From the NCBI GenBank assembly GCA_022819985.1, contig JAJEGH010000001.1:1-64000 (forward strand): DNA of 64,000 bases, written 5' to 3'. A model generated the notes under the pieces. That model was not told the origin of the DNA. It did not search any database and worked only from the letters and a program-made list of their open reading frames with translations. Of this stretch, positions 18,606-28,198 are shown one piece after another. The stretch is from Alphaproteobacteria bacterium. Lineage in GTDB: Bacteria; Pseudomonadota; Alphaproteobacteria; Bin65. Every line of letters begins with the position of its first letter. The first letter of the stretch is position 1. The position numbers were made by a program, and so were the translations under genes.

Positions 18606-20312
18606 ATGATCCCGCTCAAACCCATTGCCGACCTGCCGACCCACGAGGTCGTCAACATGCCGCCGCCGATCGGCGACCAGGATCTGTGGGCCGGCGATAT
18701 CGCATTGCGCGAAGCGGTGGCGCGGGAAGGCGCAGGGCCGGCCGCGGGCCGTCTGGCGGATTTCGGCCGGCTGATGGGGCAGGACGCGGTGTTCGAGAAG
18801 GCGGACCGGGCCAACCGGCACGCCCCGGAACTGCGCGCCTTCGACCGCCATGGCCGCCGGATCAACCAGGTGGATTATCACCCGGCCTATCACGACCTGA
18901 TGGAAATCGCGGTCGCCAACGGGGCGCCGAACCACGCCTGGCGTCAAAACGGGCCGGGGGGCGGACCGGGCGCCCACGCCACCAACATGGCGATCGTCTA
19001 CCTGTTCAGCCAGGCGGAAAGCGGCGTCCTGTGCCCGATGGCGATGACCTATTCGGTCATGCCGGTGCTGCGGAACAATCCGGGCGCGGGAGACGAATGG
19101 ATCCCGCGGCTGCTCTCCGCCGAATACGATGCCAGGGACATCCCGGCCGCCGAAAAGGCCGGCGCGCTGGTCGGCATGTTCATGACCGAGAAGCAGGGCG
19201 GCTCCGACGTCCGGGCCAATTCCACGACCGCCGAGCCGGCCGGCGCGCAGACCGGCGAAGGGGCGGCCTACCTGCTGTCCGGCCACAAATTCTTCTGTTC
19301 CGCGCCGATGTGCGACGCCTTCCTGACGCTCGCCTATACGGGCGGCGGCCTGTCCTGTTTCCTGATGCCGCGCTGGACGCCGGACGGGGCGCGCAACGGC
19401 CTGTTCATCCAGCGGCTCAAGGACAAGCTGGGCAACCGGTCCAACGCCTCGTCGGAAATGGAGTTGCAGGATTGCTGGGCCGTCATGATCGGACCGGAAG
19501 GCCGCGGCGTGCGCACCATCATGGATATGGTGACCGGCAACCGGCTCTATTGCGCGACCAACTCCGCGGCCCTGATGCGCCAGGCGCTGGTCCAGGCGCT
19601 GCACCACACCGGCCACCGCACGGCCTTCCAGAAGAAGCTGATCCAGCAGCCGCTGATGCGCAACGTGCTGGTCGATCTGGCGCTGGAGGCCGAAGCCGCG
19701 CTGGCGCTGGCAATGCGCGTCGCCCGGACCTTCGACGAGGCCGGAAACGGCGAGGAAGCCGCCGCCCTGTTCCGCATCGGCACGGCCATCGCAAAATTCT
19801 GGAACTGCAAGCGCGCGCCGGCCCACACGGCAGAAGCGCTCGAATGCCTGGGCGGGCCGGGCTATATCGAGGAATCGCCGATGCCGCGGCTCTACCGGGA
19901 AGCGCCGCTCAACAGCATCTGGGAGGGCTCGGGCAACGTGATCTGCCTCGACGTGCTGCGCGCCCTGCACCGGGAACCGGCGGTCGCGCCGGCCCTTCTG
20001 GCAGAACTTGAGACGGCGCAGGGCGGCCACGCGCTGTTCGATGCGGCGCTGGACGGCCTGAAAGCGGACCTGGCCGATCGGGAAAACCTCGAATTCCGTG
20101 CCCGCCGGCTGACCGAGCGCATGGCCGTGCTGTGGCAGGCCGCGCTGCTGGTGCGGCATGCGCCGGCCCCGGTGGCCGACGCCTTCTGCGCCTCGCGCCT
20201 CGGCGACCGCTGGACCGGCAGCTTCGGCACCCTGCCGGCCGGAACCGACTTCGCCGCGATCCTGGAGCGCGCCCTGCCGCACGGGGAGTTGCACGGGGAG
20301 GTTGCTGCATGA
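18606..20312 (+). CDS. Acyl-CoA dehydrogenase family protein, AidB-like
   Basis: A 568-residue flavoprotein of the acyl-CoA dehydrogenase superfamily, longer than ordinary members (about 380) and close to AidB (about 540). The AidB-like parts are the N-terminal extension, MTEKQGGSDVRAN, and the C-terminal CLGGPGYIEESPMPRLYRE followed by NSIWEGSGNV. AidB of E. coli is an alkylation-response protein with isovaleryl-CoA dehydrogenase activity, but many relatives in catabolic operons probably oxidise acyl-CoAs. Its operon context with an acyl-CoA ligase favours catabolism. The next gene overlaps by four bases (ATGA). Confidence 0.86.
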   Translation: MIPLKPIADLPTHEVVNMPPPIGDQDLWAGDIALREAVAREGAGPAAGRLADFGRLMGQDAVFEKADRANRHAPELRAFDRHGRRINQVDYHPAYHDLMEIAVANGAPNHAWRQNGPGGGPGAHATNMAIVYLFSQAESGVLCPMAMTYSVMPVLRNNPGAGDEWIPRLLSAEYDARDIPAAEKAGALVGMFMTEKQGGSDVRANSTTAEPAGAQTGEGAAYLLSGHKFFCSAPMCDAFLTLAYTGGGLSCFLMPRWTPDGARNGLFIQRLKDKLGNRSNASSEMELQDCWAVMIGPEGRGVRTIMDMVTGNRLYCATNSAALMRQALVQALHHTGHRTAFQKKLIQQPLMRNVLVDLALEAEAALALAMRVARTFDEAGNGEEAAALFRIGTAIAKFWNCKRAPAHTAEALECLGGPGYIEESPMPRLYREAPLNSIWEGSGNVICLDVLRALHREPAVAPALLAELETAQGGHALFDAALDGLKADLADRENLEFRARRLTERMAVLWQAALLVRHAPAPVADAFCASRLGDRWTGSFGTLPAGTDFAAILERALPHGELHGEVAA

Positions 20313-21079
20313 AGATTCGCGGCAAGGTCGCCATCGTCACCGGCGCCGCCAGCGGCATCGGCCGGGCGCTGGCCGAGCGCTTCGCGGCCGATGGCGCGAA
20401 AGGGCTGGTGCTCGGCGATATCGACGGCGAAGGCGTTGCGGCGGTCGCCGGCCGGCTGGGCGCAACCGGCCTGGCCTGCGACGTCGGCGACGAGGCGCAG
20501 GTGCAGGCCCTGGCCGCGGCAGCGGAGCGCGCTTACGGCCCGGTCGATATCTTCTGTTCCAACGCCGGCATCCTGCGCACCGGCGACGAGGACCAGCCCG
20601 ACGCCGATATCGAGGACAGCTTCCGCATCAACACGATGGCTCATGTCTACGCCGCCCGCGCGGTCGCGCCCGGCATGGCGGCGCGCGGCGAAGGCTATCT
20701 GGTCAACACCGTCTCGGCCGCCGGAATCCTGCTTCAGGTCGACAGCCTCGCCTATACCGTGAGCAAGCACGCCGCGATCGGCGTGGCCGAGTTCCTCGCC
20801 GCGAAATACGGGCCGAAAGGCGTGAAGGTTTCGGTCCTGTGCCCCCAGGGGGTGCATACCGGCATGACCGCCGGCCGCTCCAGCCCGGCTTTCGTCGACG
20901 GCGTGCTGGAACCCGAAGAGGTCGCCGAGAGTGTCGTGAAGGCGATGGACGAGGAGCGCTTCCTGATCTTCCCGCACGAGACCGTCTACACCTACATGCA
21001 GCGCAAGACCGAGGACCGCGACCGCTGGCTGCGCGGCATGGCGAAAGTGCGGGCGCGTTTTCTGGAGGGCGCGCCGTGA
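20309..21079 (+). CDS. Short-chain dehydrogenase/reductase
   Basis: A 256-residue classical SDR. The nucleotide-binding motif TGAASGIG is at residues 11-18 and NAGI at about 85-88. The catalytic Ser136, Tyr149 and Lys153 are all present (in VSAAG and YTVSK). It oxidises or reduces a hydroxy/keto substrate with NAD(P), plausibly a 3-hydroxyacyl-CoA given its neighbours. Start ATG 20309 overlaps the dehydrogenase stop, and its own TGA overlaps the GTG start of the next gene, so the operon is tightly coupled. Confidence 0.88.
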   Translation: MKIRGKVAIVTGAASGIGRALAERFAADGAKGLVLGDIDGEGVAAVAGRLGATGLACDVGDEAQVQALAAAAERAYGPVDIFCSNAGILRTGDEDQPDADIEDSFRINTMAHVYAARAVAPGMAARGEGYLVNTVSAAGILLQVDSLAYTVSKHAAIGVAEFLAAKYGPKGVKVSVLCPQGVHTGMTAGRSSPAFVDGVLEPEEVAESVVKAMDEERFLIFPHETVYTYMQRKTEDRDRWLRGMAKVRARFLEGAP

Positions 21080-22146
21080 GCGGGGCCGGCAGCGACCGGC
21101 CCGGCGCCGTCGAGACCATCCCGGTCCGCGAGGCGCACCGTTTCGACGAGGCCGCGCTCGCGACGTATCTGCGCGACCGTCTCGACGGCTTCGGCGGCGG
21201 GATCGATATCCGCCAGTTCCAGTCCGGCCAGAGCAACCCGACCTTCTGTCTGACGACCGGCGGCCGCCGCTACGTCTTGCGCAAGAAGCCGCCGGGCAAG
21301 CTGCTGCCGTCGGCCCACGCCGTCGACCGGGAATACCGGGCGATCAGCGCGCTGCAGGACAGCGCCGTTCCCGTGCCGCGGACCTATCTGCTGTGCGAGG
21401 ACGACAGCGTCATCGGCACGGCCTTCTATGTCATGGAACTGGTCGAGGGCCGGGTCTTCCACGACGCCGGGATGCCGGGCGCGACGGCCGAAGAGCGGCG
21501 CGTCTTTTTCGACGATTTCGCGCGAGTCCTCGCCGCGCTGCACACGGTCGACATCGAACGGGCCGGCCTTGCCGATTTCGGCCGGCCGCAGGGCTACCTG
21601 GAGCGCCAGATCGTGCGCTGGGGCAAGCAGTACGAGCTGTCGAAGACCGAAGAGATCCCGGAGATGGAGCGGCTGCACGCCTGGCTGATCGACCGCCTGC
21701 CGGACGATCCCTCGGTTTCCATCGTCCACGGCGATTTTCGGCCCGGCAACGTCATCGTCTTTCCCGACCGCGCCAACATCGCGGCGGTGCTGGACTGGGA
21801 ATTGTGCACGCTCGGCCACCCGCTGGCCGACCTCGGCTATTGCTGCGCCGCCTATCACGGCGAGATCGGCGCCCACGGCAATTTCAGCACGCTGGACCAC
21901 GCCGCGCTCGGCATCCCGACCGAGCGGGAATTCGTCGACGCCTATTGCCGCTACAGCGGCCGGGAGGGCATCGACAATTTCCACTATTACGTCGTCCATT
22001 CCCTGTTCCGCAGCGCCGCCATCATCCAGGGCGTCTACAAGCGCGGGCTGGACGGCAACGCCGCCTCTACCGAAGCGCTGGGCTTCAGCGGCATGGCGCG
22101 CGAGCGGGCCGAGACCGCCTGGCGCGTCGTCGAGGAATATTTCTAG
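21076..22146 (+). CDS. APH-family phosphotransferase associated with acyl-CoA dehydrogenase
   Basis: A 356-residue kinase-fold protein of the aminoglycoside phosphotransferase superfamily, similar to the kinase domain of human ACAD10/11. The catalytic loop is IVHGDFRPGNVIV and the metal-binding motif AAVLDWELCTLGHPLADLGY. The N-terminal QFQSGQSNPTFCL and VLRKKPPGKLLPSAHAVDREY segments are diagnostic of this subfamily. In ACAD10/11 this kinase phosphorylates 4-hydroxyacyl-CoAs for their catabolism, and the adjacent dehydrogenase gene fits that idea (inference). It starts at GTG 21076, four bases inside the previous gene. Confidence 0.87.
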   Translation: MSGAGSDRPGAVETIPVREAHRFDEAALATYLRDRLDGFGGGIDIRQFQSGQSNPTFCLTTGGRRYVLRKKPPGKLLPSAHAVDREYRAISALQDSAVPVPRTYLLCEDDSVIGTAFYVMELVEGRVFHDAGMPGATAEERRVFFDDFARVLAALHTVDIERAGLADFGRPQGYLERQIVRWGKQYELSKTEEIPEMERLHAWLIDRLPDDPSVSIVHGDFRPGNVIVFPDRANIAAVLDWELCTLGHPLADLGYCCAAYHGEIGAHGNFSTLDHAALGIPTEREFVDAYCRYSGREGIDNFHYYVVHSLFRSAAIIQGVYKRGLDGNAASTEALGFSGMARERAETAWRVVEEYF

Positions 22147-22147
22147 G

Positions 22148-22753
22148 ATGTGGCCCGAACCGTTCCGCGCCGAGGGCCGGTCGGTCGCCGTCGAGCTGCT
22201 ATCCCACGACCATGCCCGGGACCTCGCCGAGGCGGCGGCGGACGGCGACCTGCACCGGCTGTGGTACACCCTGGTGCCGACTCCCGAGGGCGTCGGCGCG
22301 GAGATCGACCGGCGGCTCGGCCTGATGGAACAGGGCAGCATGTTGCCTTTCGCCATCGTCGACCGGCGCGACGGGCCGTTCCGGGGCCGCGCTATCGGCA
22401 TGACGACCTATATGAATATCGAGCCGAAGCACCGGCGCCTCGAGATCGGCTTCACCTGGTACCGCCGCGCCGTCCAGCGCACGTCGCTCAACACCGAGTG
22501 CAAGTTCCTGCTGCTCTCGAAGGCGTTCGAGGAATTCGACTGCATCGCCGTCGAATTCCGCACCCACGCCATGAACCTCCAGAGCCGGCGCGGCATCGAA
22601 CGCCTCGGCGCCAAATTGGACGGCATCCTGCGCCACCACATGATCCTGCCGAACGGCACGCTGCGCGACACGGCGGCCTATTCGATAACCGCGCCCGAAT
22701 GGCCGGCGGTAAAAGCGAACCTGATCTGGATGATGGAGAAGCCGCGCGGCTGA
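22148..22753 (+). CDS. GNAT-family N-acetyltransferase, RimJ/RimL-like
   Basis: A 201-residue GNAT protein beginning one base after the phosphotransferase stop. The fold is indicated by the RAIGMTTYMNIEPKHRRLEIGFTWY stretch (beta strands leading to the acetyl-CoA loop, in separated parts), AMNLQSRRGIERLGAK and a C-terminal domain resembling protein or small-molecule acetyltransferases. It probably transfers an acetyl group from acetyl-CoA to an amine; the substrate is unknown. It ends the fatty-acid-type operon. Confidence 0.83.
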   Translation: MWPEPFRAEGRSVAVELLSHDHARDLAEAAADGDLHRLWYTLVPTPEGVGAEIDRRLGLMEQGSMLPFAIVDRRDGPFRGRAIGMTTYMNIEPKHRRLEIGFTWYRRAVQRTSLNTECKFLLLSKAFEEFDCIAVEFRTHAMNLQSRRGIERLGAKLDGILRHHMILPNGTLRDTAAYSITAPEWPAVKANLIWMMEKPRG

Positions 22754-22802
22754 GTAAAAGGGAGCCGGTCCGTCGAGGAATCTATCGCCGATGGCTAATT
22801 TC

Positions 22803-22832
22803 TTGACATTATCATTCTCTAATAGATATTAG
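22803..22832 (+). promoter_or_regulatory. Promoter and overlapping operator of the RelE/XRE pair
   Basis: TTGACA at 22803-22808 is followed at 16-18 bases by a TATTAG/ATATTA box. A perfect inverted repeat CTAATA-GA-TATTAG (22819-22832) lies across that box, as expected for an antitoxin-bound operator. The -10 box ends only 4-5 bases before the toxin ATG at 22837 and no ribosome site is present, which suggests a leaderless mRNA. Confidence 0.6.
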
Positions 22833-22836
22833 TTCC

Positions 22837-23094
22837 ATGTTTGCCGTGAAGATCACGAAAGCGGCGCGCCGACAACTCAACGCCATGCCCGACAACATCG
22901 AACGAACGATAATCCGAAAGATTCGCCATGTTGCGGCCGACCCGCTCGCGCCGAACAACAACGTGACCGCGCTGAAAGGAGTCGATGGCTTCCGGCTCAG
23001 GGTCGGCGATCGGCGGGTGTTGTACACCCTGGATATCGAGGCCCGTTCCATGACGGTCGCCGCGGTTTTGCCACGGGGAGACGCATACCGATGA
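22837..23094 (+). CDS. RelE/ParE-superfamily toxin
   Basis: An 85-residue protein with the RelE/ParE fold signature: N-terminal VKITKAARRQLNAMP, then a helix RTIIRKIRHVAADP, then the beta-rich GVDGFRLRVGDRRVLYTLD and a final strand. Arg residues in FRLRVGDRRVLY are at the positions used for RNA contacts in RelE-type mRNA interferases. It should cut mRNA at the ribosome or, if ParE-like, block gyrase. It is encoded before its antitoxin, with a four-base overlap (ATGA). Confidence 0.85.
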   Translation: MFAVKITKAARRQLNAMPDNIERTIIRKIRHVAADPLAPNNNVTALKGVDGFRLRVGDRRVLYTLDIEARSMTVAAVLPRGDAYR

Positions 23095-23456
23095 CAACAG
23101 CCCAATTCGTCGAGCTGGCCGGCGAGCAATACGCCATCGTGCCCCGCGCCGAGTATGACCTGTTGCGCAGCGCCGCCGACGAGGACGCCCTGGACGCCGC
23201 CATCCTCCGGCGGGCCCTCGAAGACCCCGGCGAGGAGGTCGTGCCCTTCGAGCTTGCCGAGCGCATCGCCGATGGCGCGCATCCCGTTCGCGTGTGGCGC
23301 GACTATCGCGGGATGAAGGCCGGAGACCTGGCCGCCGCCGCCGGCGTCGCCGCCTCCTATCTCTCGGATATCGAAAACGGGAAAAAGCCGGGATCGGTCA
23401 AGGCGCTGAAACGCATTGCAGGCGCGCTCGGCCTGACGGTGGACGACCTGATTTAG
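23091..23456 (+). CDS. XRE-family antitoxin / transcriptional regulator
   Basis: A 121-residue protein with a C-terminal Cro/CI-type helix-turn-helix (about residues 67-120; VWRDYRGMKAGDLAAAAGV, then SYLSDIENGKK). The N-terminal segment YAIVPRAEYDLLR resembles the toxin-binding region of Xre/HigA antitoxins paired with RelE. It neutralises the preceding toxin and probably represses the operon through the CTAATA-GA-TATTAG site. The toxin-first order is as in HigBA systems. Confidence 0.84.
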   Translation: MTTAQFVELAGEQYAIVPRAEYDLLRSAADEDALDAAILRRALEDPGEEVVPFELAERIADGAHPVRVWRDYRGMKAGDLAAAAGVAASYLSDIENGKKPGSVKALKRIAGALGLTVDDLI

Positions 23457-23655
23457 GCCTGTCCCTGCAGGCGCCGGGAGAATGCGCCGCCCGGAACCGA
23501 CACGAACCGAAAACACTGTTACCCATGTAGCCGGTTGCTCAGGCGCCGCGCCGTTCGCCGCGATCATGTCGGCCGTCCTGCTCCCGGTTATCTTTTTCCC
23601 GCGGCTCAGCCTTGCGCTACTCTGACTCCGCCCGCCGTTCCGGAGGAACCGCCCG

Positions 23656-24432
23656 ATGACACGCAGAATTATCGACATCTCCATGCCGCTGGAGAACGAC
23701 GTGATCTCCGACCCGCAGCCCTACAGCCCGAAGATCACCTATTTCGACCACCATCAGTCCTACGAGCAGATGGCGCCCTTCTTTCCCGGCCTGAAGAAGG
23801 AAGACCTGCCCGATGGCGAGGCCTGGGCCGTGGAGATGGTCCAGCTCATCACCCATAACGGGACGCATCTCGATGCGCCCTATCACTTCGCCTCGACCAT
23901 GAACAAGGGCGAGCGGGCGATCACCATCGACGAGGTGCCGCTCGACTGGTGCATGCAGCCCGGCGTCAAGCTGGACTTCCGCCATTTCGACGACGGCTAT
24001 GTCGTGACCGCGGACGATGTCGCCGCCGAACTTGAGCGCATCGGCCACGAAATCCGGCCGCTCGATATCGTGATGGTCAACACGCGCGCCGGTTCGGCCT
24101 ACGGCCAGGACGACTATGTCGATGCCGGTTGCGGCATGGGCTATGACGCCACCATGTATCTGCTGGAGCGCGGCGTGCGGCTGACCGGGACCGACGCCTG
24201 GAGCTGGGACGCGCCCTTCTCCTACACGGCCGAGCGCTATGCCGAGAGCCGGGACGCCTCGATCATCTGGGAAGGGCACAAGGCCGGGCGCGACATCGGC
24301 TATTGCCACCTGGAGAAGCTGCACAATCTGGAAGCGCTGCCGGGCGACGGCTTCACCGTGTGCTGCTTCCCGGTGAAGATTCGCGGCGCCTCGGCCGGCT
24401 GGACCCGGGCGGTCGCGGTATTCGACGGCTGA
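23656..24432 (+). CDS. Cyclase family protein, kynurenine-formamidase-like
   Basis: A 258-residue metal-dependent hydrolase of the cyclase family. The metal-binding signature is HNGTHLDAPYHF (HxGTHxDxPxH type), and a DIVMVNTRAG strand and a GVRLTGTDAWSWD segment follow. Members hydrolyse N-formylkynurenine, isatin or related amides, or cyclise polyketides. The RBS-like GGAGGAA about 8 bases before the ATG supports the start. It is monocistronic here, between a toxin-antitoxin pair and a HicB region. Substrate is not determinable; the insert DYVDAGCGMGYDATMYLLERG distinguishes it from canonical KynB. Confidence 0.84.
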   Translation: MTRRIIDISMPLENDVISDPQPYSPKITYFDHHQSYEQMAPFFPGLKKEDLPDGEAWAVEMVQLITHNGTHLDAPYHFASTMNKGERAITIDEVPLDWCMQPGVKLDFRHFDDGYVVTADDVAAELERIGHEIRPLDIVMVNTRAGSAYGQDDYVDAGCGMGYDATMYLLERGVRLTGTDAWSWDAPFSYTAERYAESRDASIIWEGHKAGRDIGYCHLEKLHNLEALPGDGFTVCCFPVKIRGASAGWTRAVAVFDG

Positions 24433-24433
24433 G

Positions 24434-24532
24434 GCGCTACGCCGCCGCGCGGATCGCCGCCTTTTTCACCGCCTCGCCGACGAAGGGCTCGAAGCGGGTG
24501 AAATTGTGTTCGACGCGGCGGGCGACCCGCGG
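24434..24532 (-). pseudogene. Duplicated 3' fragment of pckA
   Basis: These 99 bases match 25006-25104, the last about 31 codons and stop of pckA, with roughly 8-10 differences (near 90% identity). The fragment reads on the minus strand toward its own TAG at 24437-24439. It is joined directly to a truncated toxin-like reading frame on the plus strand. It marks a past duplication or element insertion at the pckA 3' end. Confidence 0.8.
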
Positions 24533-24622
24533 GTGAACATCCAGAACGGCAAGGGCAAGGCAAAGCCCTATCGGGTCCGCCAGGTCATCAGGGCCATCGA
24601 GAAATTGCGGGATATGCCATGA
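24506..24622 (+). pseudogene. Truncated partner gene of the HicB antitoxin
   Basis: From about 24533 to the TGA at 24620-24622 a frame encodes RVNIQNGKGKAKPYRVRQ and 12 further residues, overlapping the hicB ATG by four bases as toxin-antitoxin pairs do. Its 5' part is replaced by the duplicated pckA end, leaving only about 30 native codons (38 if GTG 24506 is used). I cannot confirm HicA homology in this remnant; the partner identity is inferred from position. Confidence 0.45.
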
Positions 24623-24948
24623 ACGACCGCTACACCTACCGGATCACCTGGTCCACCGAAGACGGCGAGCATGTCGGCCTGTGCGCCGAGTTCCCGTCGC
24701 TGAGCTGGCTGGCCGCCACCCCGGAAAAGGCGCTCGCCGGAATCAGGCGCACGGTGCGCGATAGCGTGGCGGACATGAAGGAGACCGGAGAGGAGCCGCC
24801 GAGACCTCTGGCCGACAGGGCCTATAGCGGGAAATTCCTGGTCCGGCTGCCGCCGGAAACGCACCGGGCGCTCGCCATCCGCGCTGCCGAGGAGGGGGTG
24901 AGCCTGAACCGCCTCGTCAGCGCCCGGCTCGCCGGCGACCCGGGATAA
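24619..24948 (+). CDS. hicB: HicB-family antitoxin with C-terminal ribbon-helix-helix domain
   Basis: A 109-residue HicB protein. Residues 1-60 have the partial RNase-H-like HicB fold (YRITWSTEDGEHVGLCAEFPSLSWLA), and residues 70-105 a ribbon-helix-helix DNA-binding domain (GKFLVRLPPETHRALAIRA, then GVSLNRLVSARLA). It would normally bind and inhibit a toxin and repress the operon. The expected upstream partner is truncated, so this is probably an orphan antitoxin retained as a regulator or protective factor. Its neighbour, 60 bases away in the opposite direction, is pckA. Confidence 0.83.
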   Translation: MNDRYTYRITWSTEDGEHVGLCAEFPSLSWLAATPEKALAGIRRTVRDSVADMKETGEEPPRPLADRAYSGKFLVRLPPETHRALAIRAAEEGVSLNRLVSARLAGDPG

Positions 24949-25008
24949 ACCGGTCGTCGCCGAACTTCCGGCAATTCTGGGTATTTGATTCGGTGGAAGC
25001 CCGGCGCG

Positions 25009-26619
<1,611 letters not shown>

Positions 26620-26797
26620 CTTCAATCCTCCGCCAACAGCCGATCTTGTGAGTGCCGGGCTCGTAGCGGCGCCGTTGCACAGCGCCCGAAGCGGCCGTCG
26701 CCGACGCAGATTCCTGCGCATTTCGCCCCAGCCTGAGCGGAAAACTGCCAGCCCCGACAGCGCATTGCAACGCCTGTTTGCGCTCTCCGGGCCTTGC

Positions 26798-26824
26798 GGC
26801 AAAAGGAACGCTCCGGGCGGAGCG
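26798..26824 (-). terminator. Rho-independent terminator of the HugZ-like gene
   Basis: Read on the minus strand, arms at 26818-26824 and 26809-26815 form a 7-base GC stem with a 2-base centre, followed by TTCCTTTT. It lies 4 bases after the HugZ-like stop codon. Confidence 0.6.
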
Positions 26825-26828
26825 CCCG

Positions 26829-27566
26829 TCAGGAAGGAGGCCGGCCGGCGCGCGCCTTGCGGACCAGGGCGACCAGCGACTTCCGCGCGCCCTCCGGGGT
26901 CAGGACCGGCGCCTCGAAGGCCAGCCGCGCGATCTCGCCGCCGTTGCGCAGGTCGATGCCCCAGGGGTCGATCCCGGTCATGCGCCACGGTCCGTCCGTG
27001 CGGCCGAGCAGCCCGGTCGCGTAGGCCGCGACAGCGTCCCCGTGGTCTTCGTTCATGTGGGCGACGATCTCGCCCTCGGCATCGCGCAGCGGTTCCGCTT
27101 CCGCCAGACCCGGCGGCCAGTCCGCCCCGCCGAATGAGGAAATGCGGCCGAATCCGCCCACCAGATGCACGGCGGTCACCGCCATGCGAAAGAAATCGAA
27201 ATCGCCGAAATCGGCATAGCCGGCCGCTTCCGGATGGCGCGCCAGGAAGCGGGCCCGGTCCGCCGGGTCGGCGGATACGGCGAGCCGGCCCCGGACGGTG
27301 ACCCGGTCGCCGGCGAGCGGATCGGACGGCGCCGCAACGCCGCGCCCCTCGCCGGTCATCAGAAGGGCGGCGGCGGGGTCCGCGGCCAGGTTCCGGCGGT
27401 GCTGGGCCAGCCCGGACAGCAGCAGAAGCGGCGACAGATCCCGGTCCAGCGCCACGGTCACGAAGGACGCGTGCGGCGGGCCGCCGTCCGGATCGAGCGT
27501 CGCCAGGCTGGCGACGGCGCTGGCGCGCGCCAGTTCCCGGGCGAAGTCGAGGTCGCCGGCGCTCAT
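26829..27566 (-). CDS. HugZ-like pyridoxamine-oxidase-fold protein with DUF2470
   Basis: A 245-residue protein with an N-terminal split-barrel FMN-binding-like domain (LASLATLDPDGGPPHASFVTVALD, LLLLSGLAQHRRNL) and a C-terminal DUF2470 domain (EIVAHMNEDHGDAVAAYA, residues about 166-240). This architecture is shared with HugZ/HutZ heme-utilisation proteins. It may bind heme or reduce a cofactor in the cytoplasm. Its ATG overlaps the stop of the upstream PCu(A)C-like gene (ATGA), so the two are co-translated. No heme-uptake genes are visible nearby, so the role is tentative. Confidence 0.82.
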   Translation of the reverse strand: MSAGDLDFARELARASAVASLATLDPDGGPPHASFVTVALDRDLSPLLLLSGLAQHRRNLAADPAAALLMTGEGRGVAAPSDPLAGDRVTVRGRLAVSADPADRARFLARHPEAAGYADFGDFDFFRMAVTAVHLVGGFGRISSFGGADWPPGLAEAEPLRDAEGEIVAHMNEDHGDAVAAYATGLLGRTDGPWRMTGIDPWGIDLRNGGEIARLAFEAPVLTPEGARKSLVALVRKARAGRPPS

Positions 27567-28198
27567 TGGCTGCCGGCCGGCCGGGCCGGTTCGGCGCCGG
27601 GCGCGCCCTTAGGTTCGGGCGGTTCGGGCGGCGTTGTCTGCGGCATCGCTTTCTCGATGATCGCGGCGGCTTCGTTCGGCGACAGAACGCGCGCCTCGAC
27701 GGTGATTGCGCCGGCCCGCTCGAAGGTAAGCGTGATCCGCACCTTCTCGCCGACGCTCAGGATATCGCGCAGGCCGACCAGCCTGAGATACAGCGCCGCC
27801 GCATCCAATACGGTTTCCTTTCCCGCCGGCACGGGAACGGCGTCGACCCGGCCGGTCTTCCAGGCATCGCCGCCGGGCAGCGGGCCGCGCAGTTCGACCC
27901 GCTTCGCAAACGGCGTCGAGGCATCGATCAGCGCGTCTGCGGCCGTTCCGGCGTTGCCGATCCTGAGATAGGCCGCACCGTCGCGGTTGGTCGACTGGTG
28001 GGCCCAGACATCGCCGACCGTCAGGTCGCCCAGCCGGTAGCCCGCCGGTTTCGGGGTTTCTTCCGGCGTCTCCGGCGTTTCCTGCGTCGTTGCGGCCGGT
28101 TGCGCCTGGGCCGGCGGCACAACGGTCAGCCCCGACAGGTCCGCCGCGAGGACGCCCGCCCCGACCGCGACGGCAAAGAGCGCGACCGGCCGGATCAT
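27563..28198 (-). CDS. Exported PCu(A)C-like protein lacking copper ligands
   Basis: A 211-residue protein (from ATG 28198) with a signal peptide (residues 1-32, ending AQAQP), a Thr/Pro/Glu-rich linker (35-52) and a PCu(A)C / DUF461 cupredoxin-like domain (about 58-172). The fold pattern is clear: DVWAHQSTNRDGAAYLRIGN, STPFAKRVELR, VPAGKETVLD, LYLRLVGLRDILSVGEKVRITLTFE. The ligands of true PCu(A)C (His in ELH, the Met pair, HxM) are replaced by Arg104, Trp113/Thr115 and Tyr137-Leu-Arg139. Copper binding is therefore unlikely. A Pro-rich tail follows. The frame extends upstream to an ATG at 28399, but only the later ATG gives a signal peptide. Confidence 0.75.
   Translation of the reverse strand: MIRPVALFAVAVGAGVLAADLSGLTVVPPAQAQPAATTQETPETPEETPKPAGYRLGDLTVGDVWAHQSTNRDGAAYLRIGNAGTAADALIDASTPFAKRVELRGPLPGGDAWKTGRVDAVPVPAGKETVLDAAALYLRLVGLRDILSVGEKVRITLTFERAGAITVEARVLSPNEAAAIIEKAMPQTTPPEPPEPKGAPGAEPARPAGSQ

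Noticed and set aside
24303..24536. Open frame across the pckA-duplication junction
   Set aside because: It runs out of frame through the cyclase gene and the pckA fragment, and has no recognisable content.
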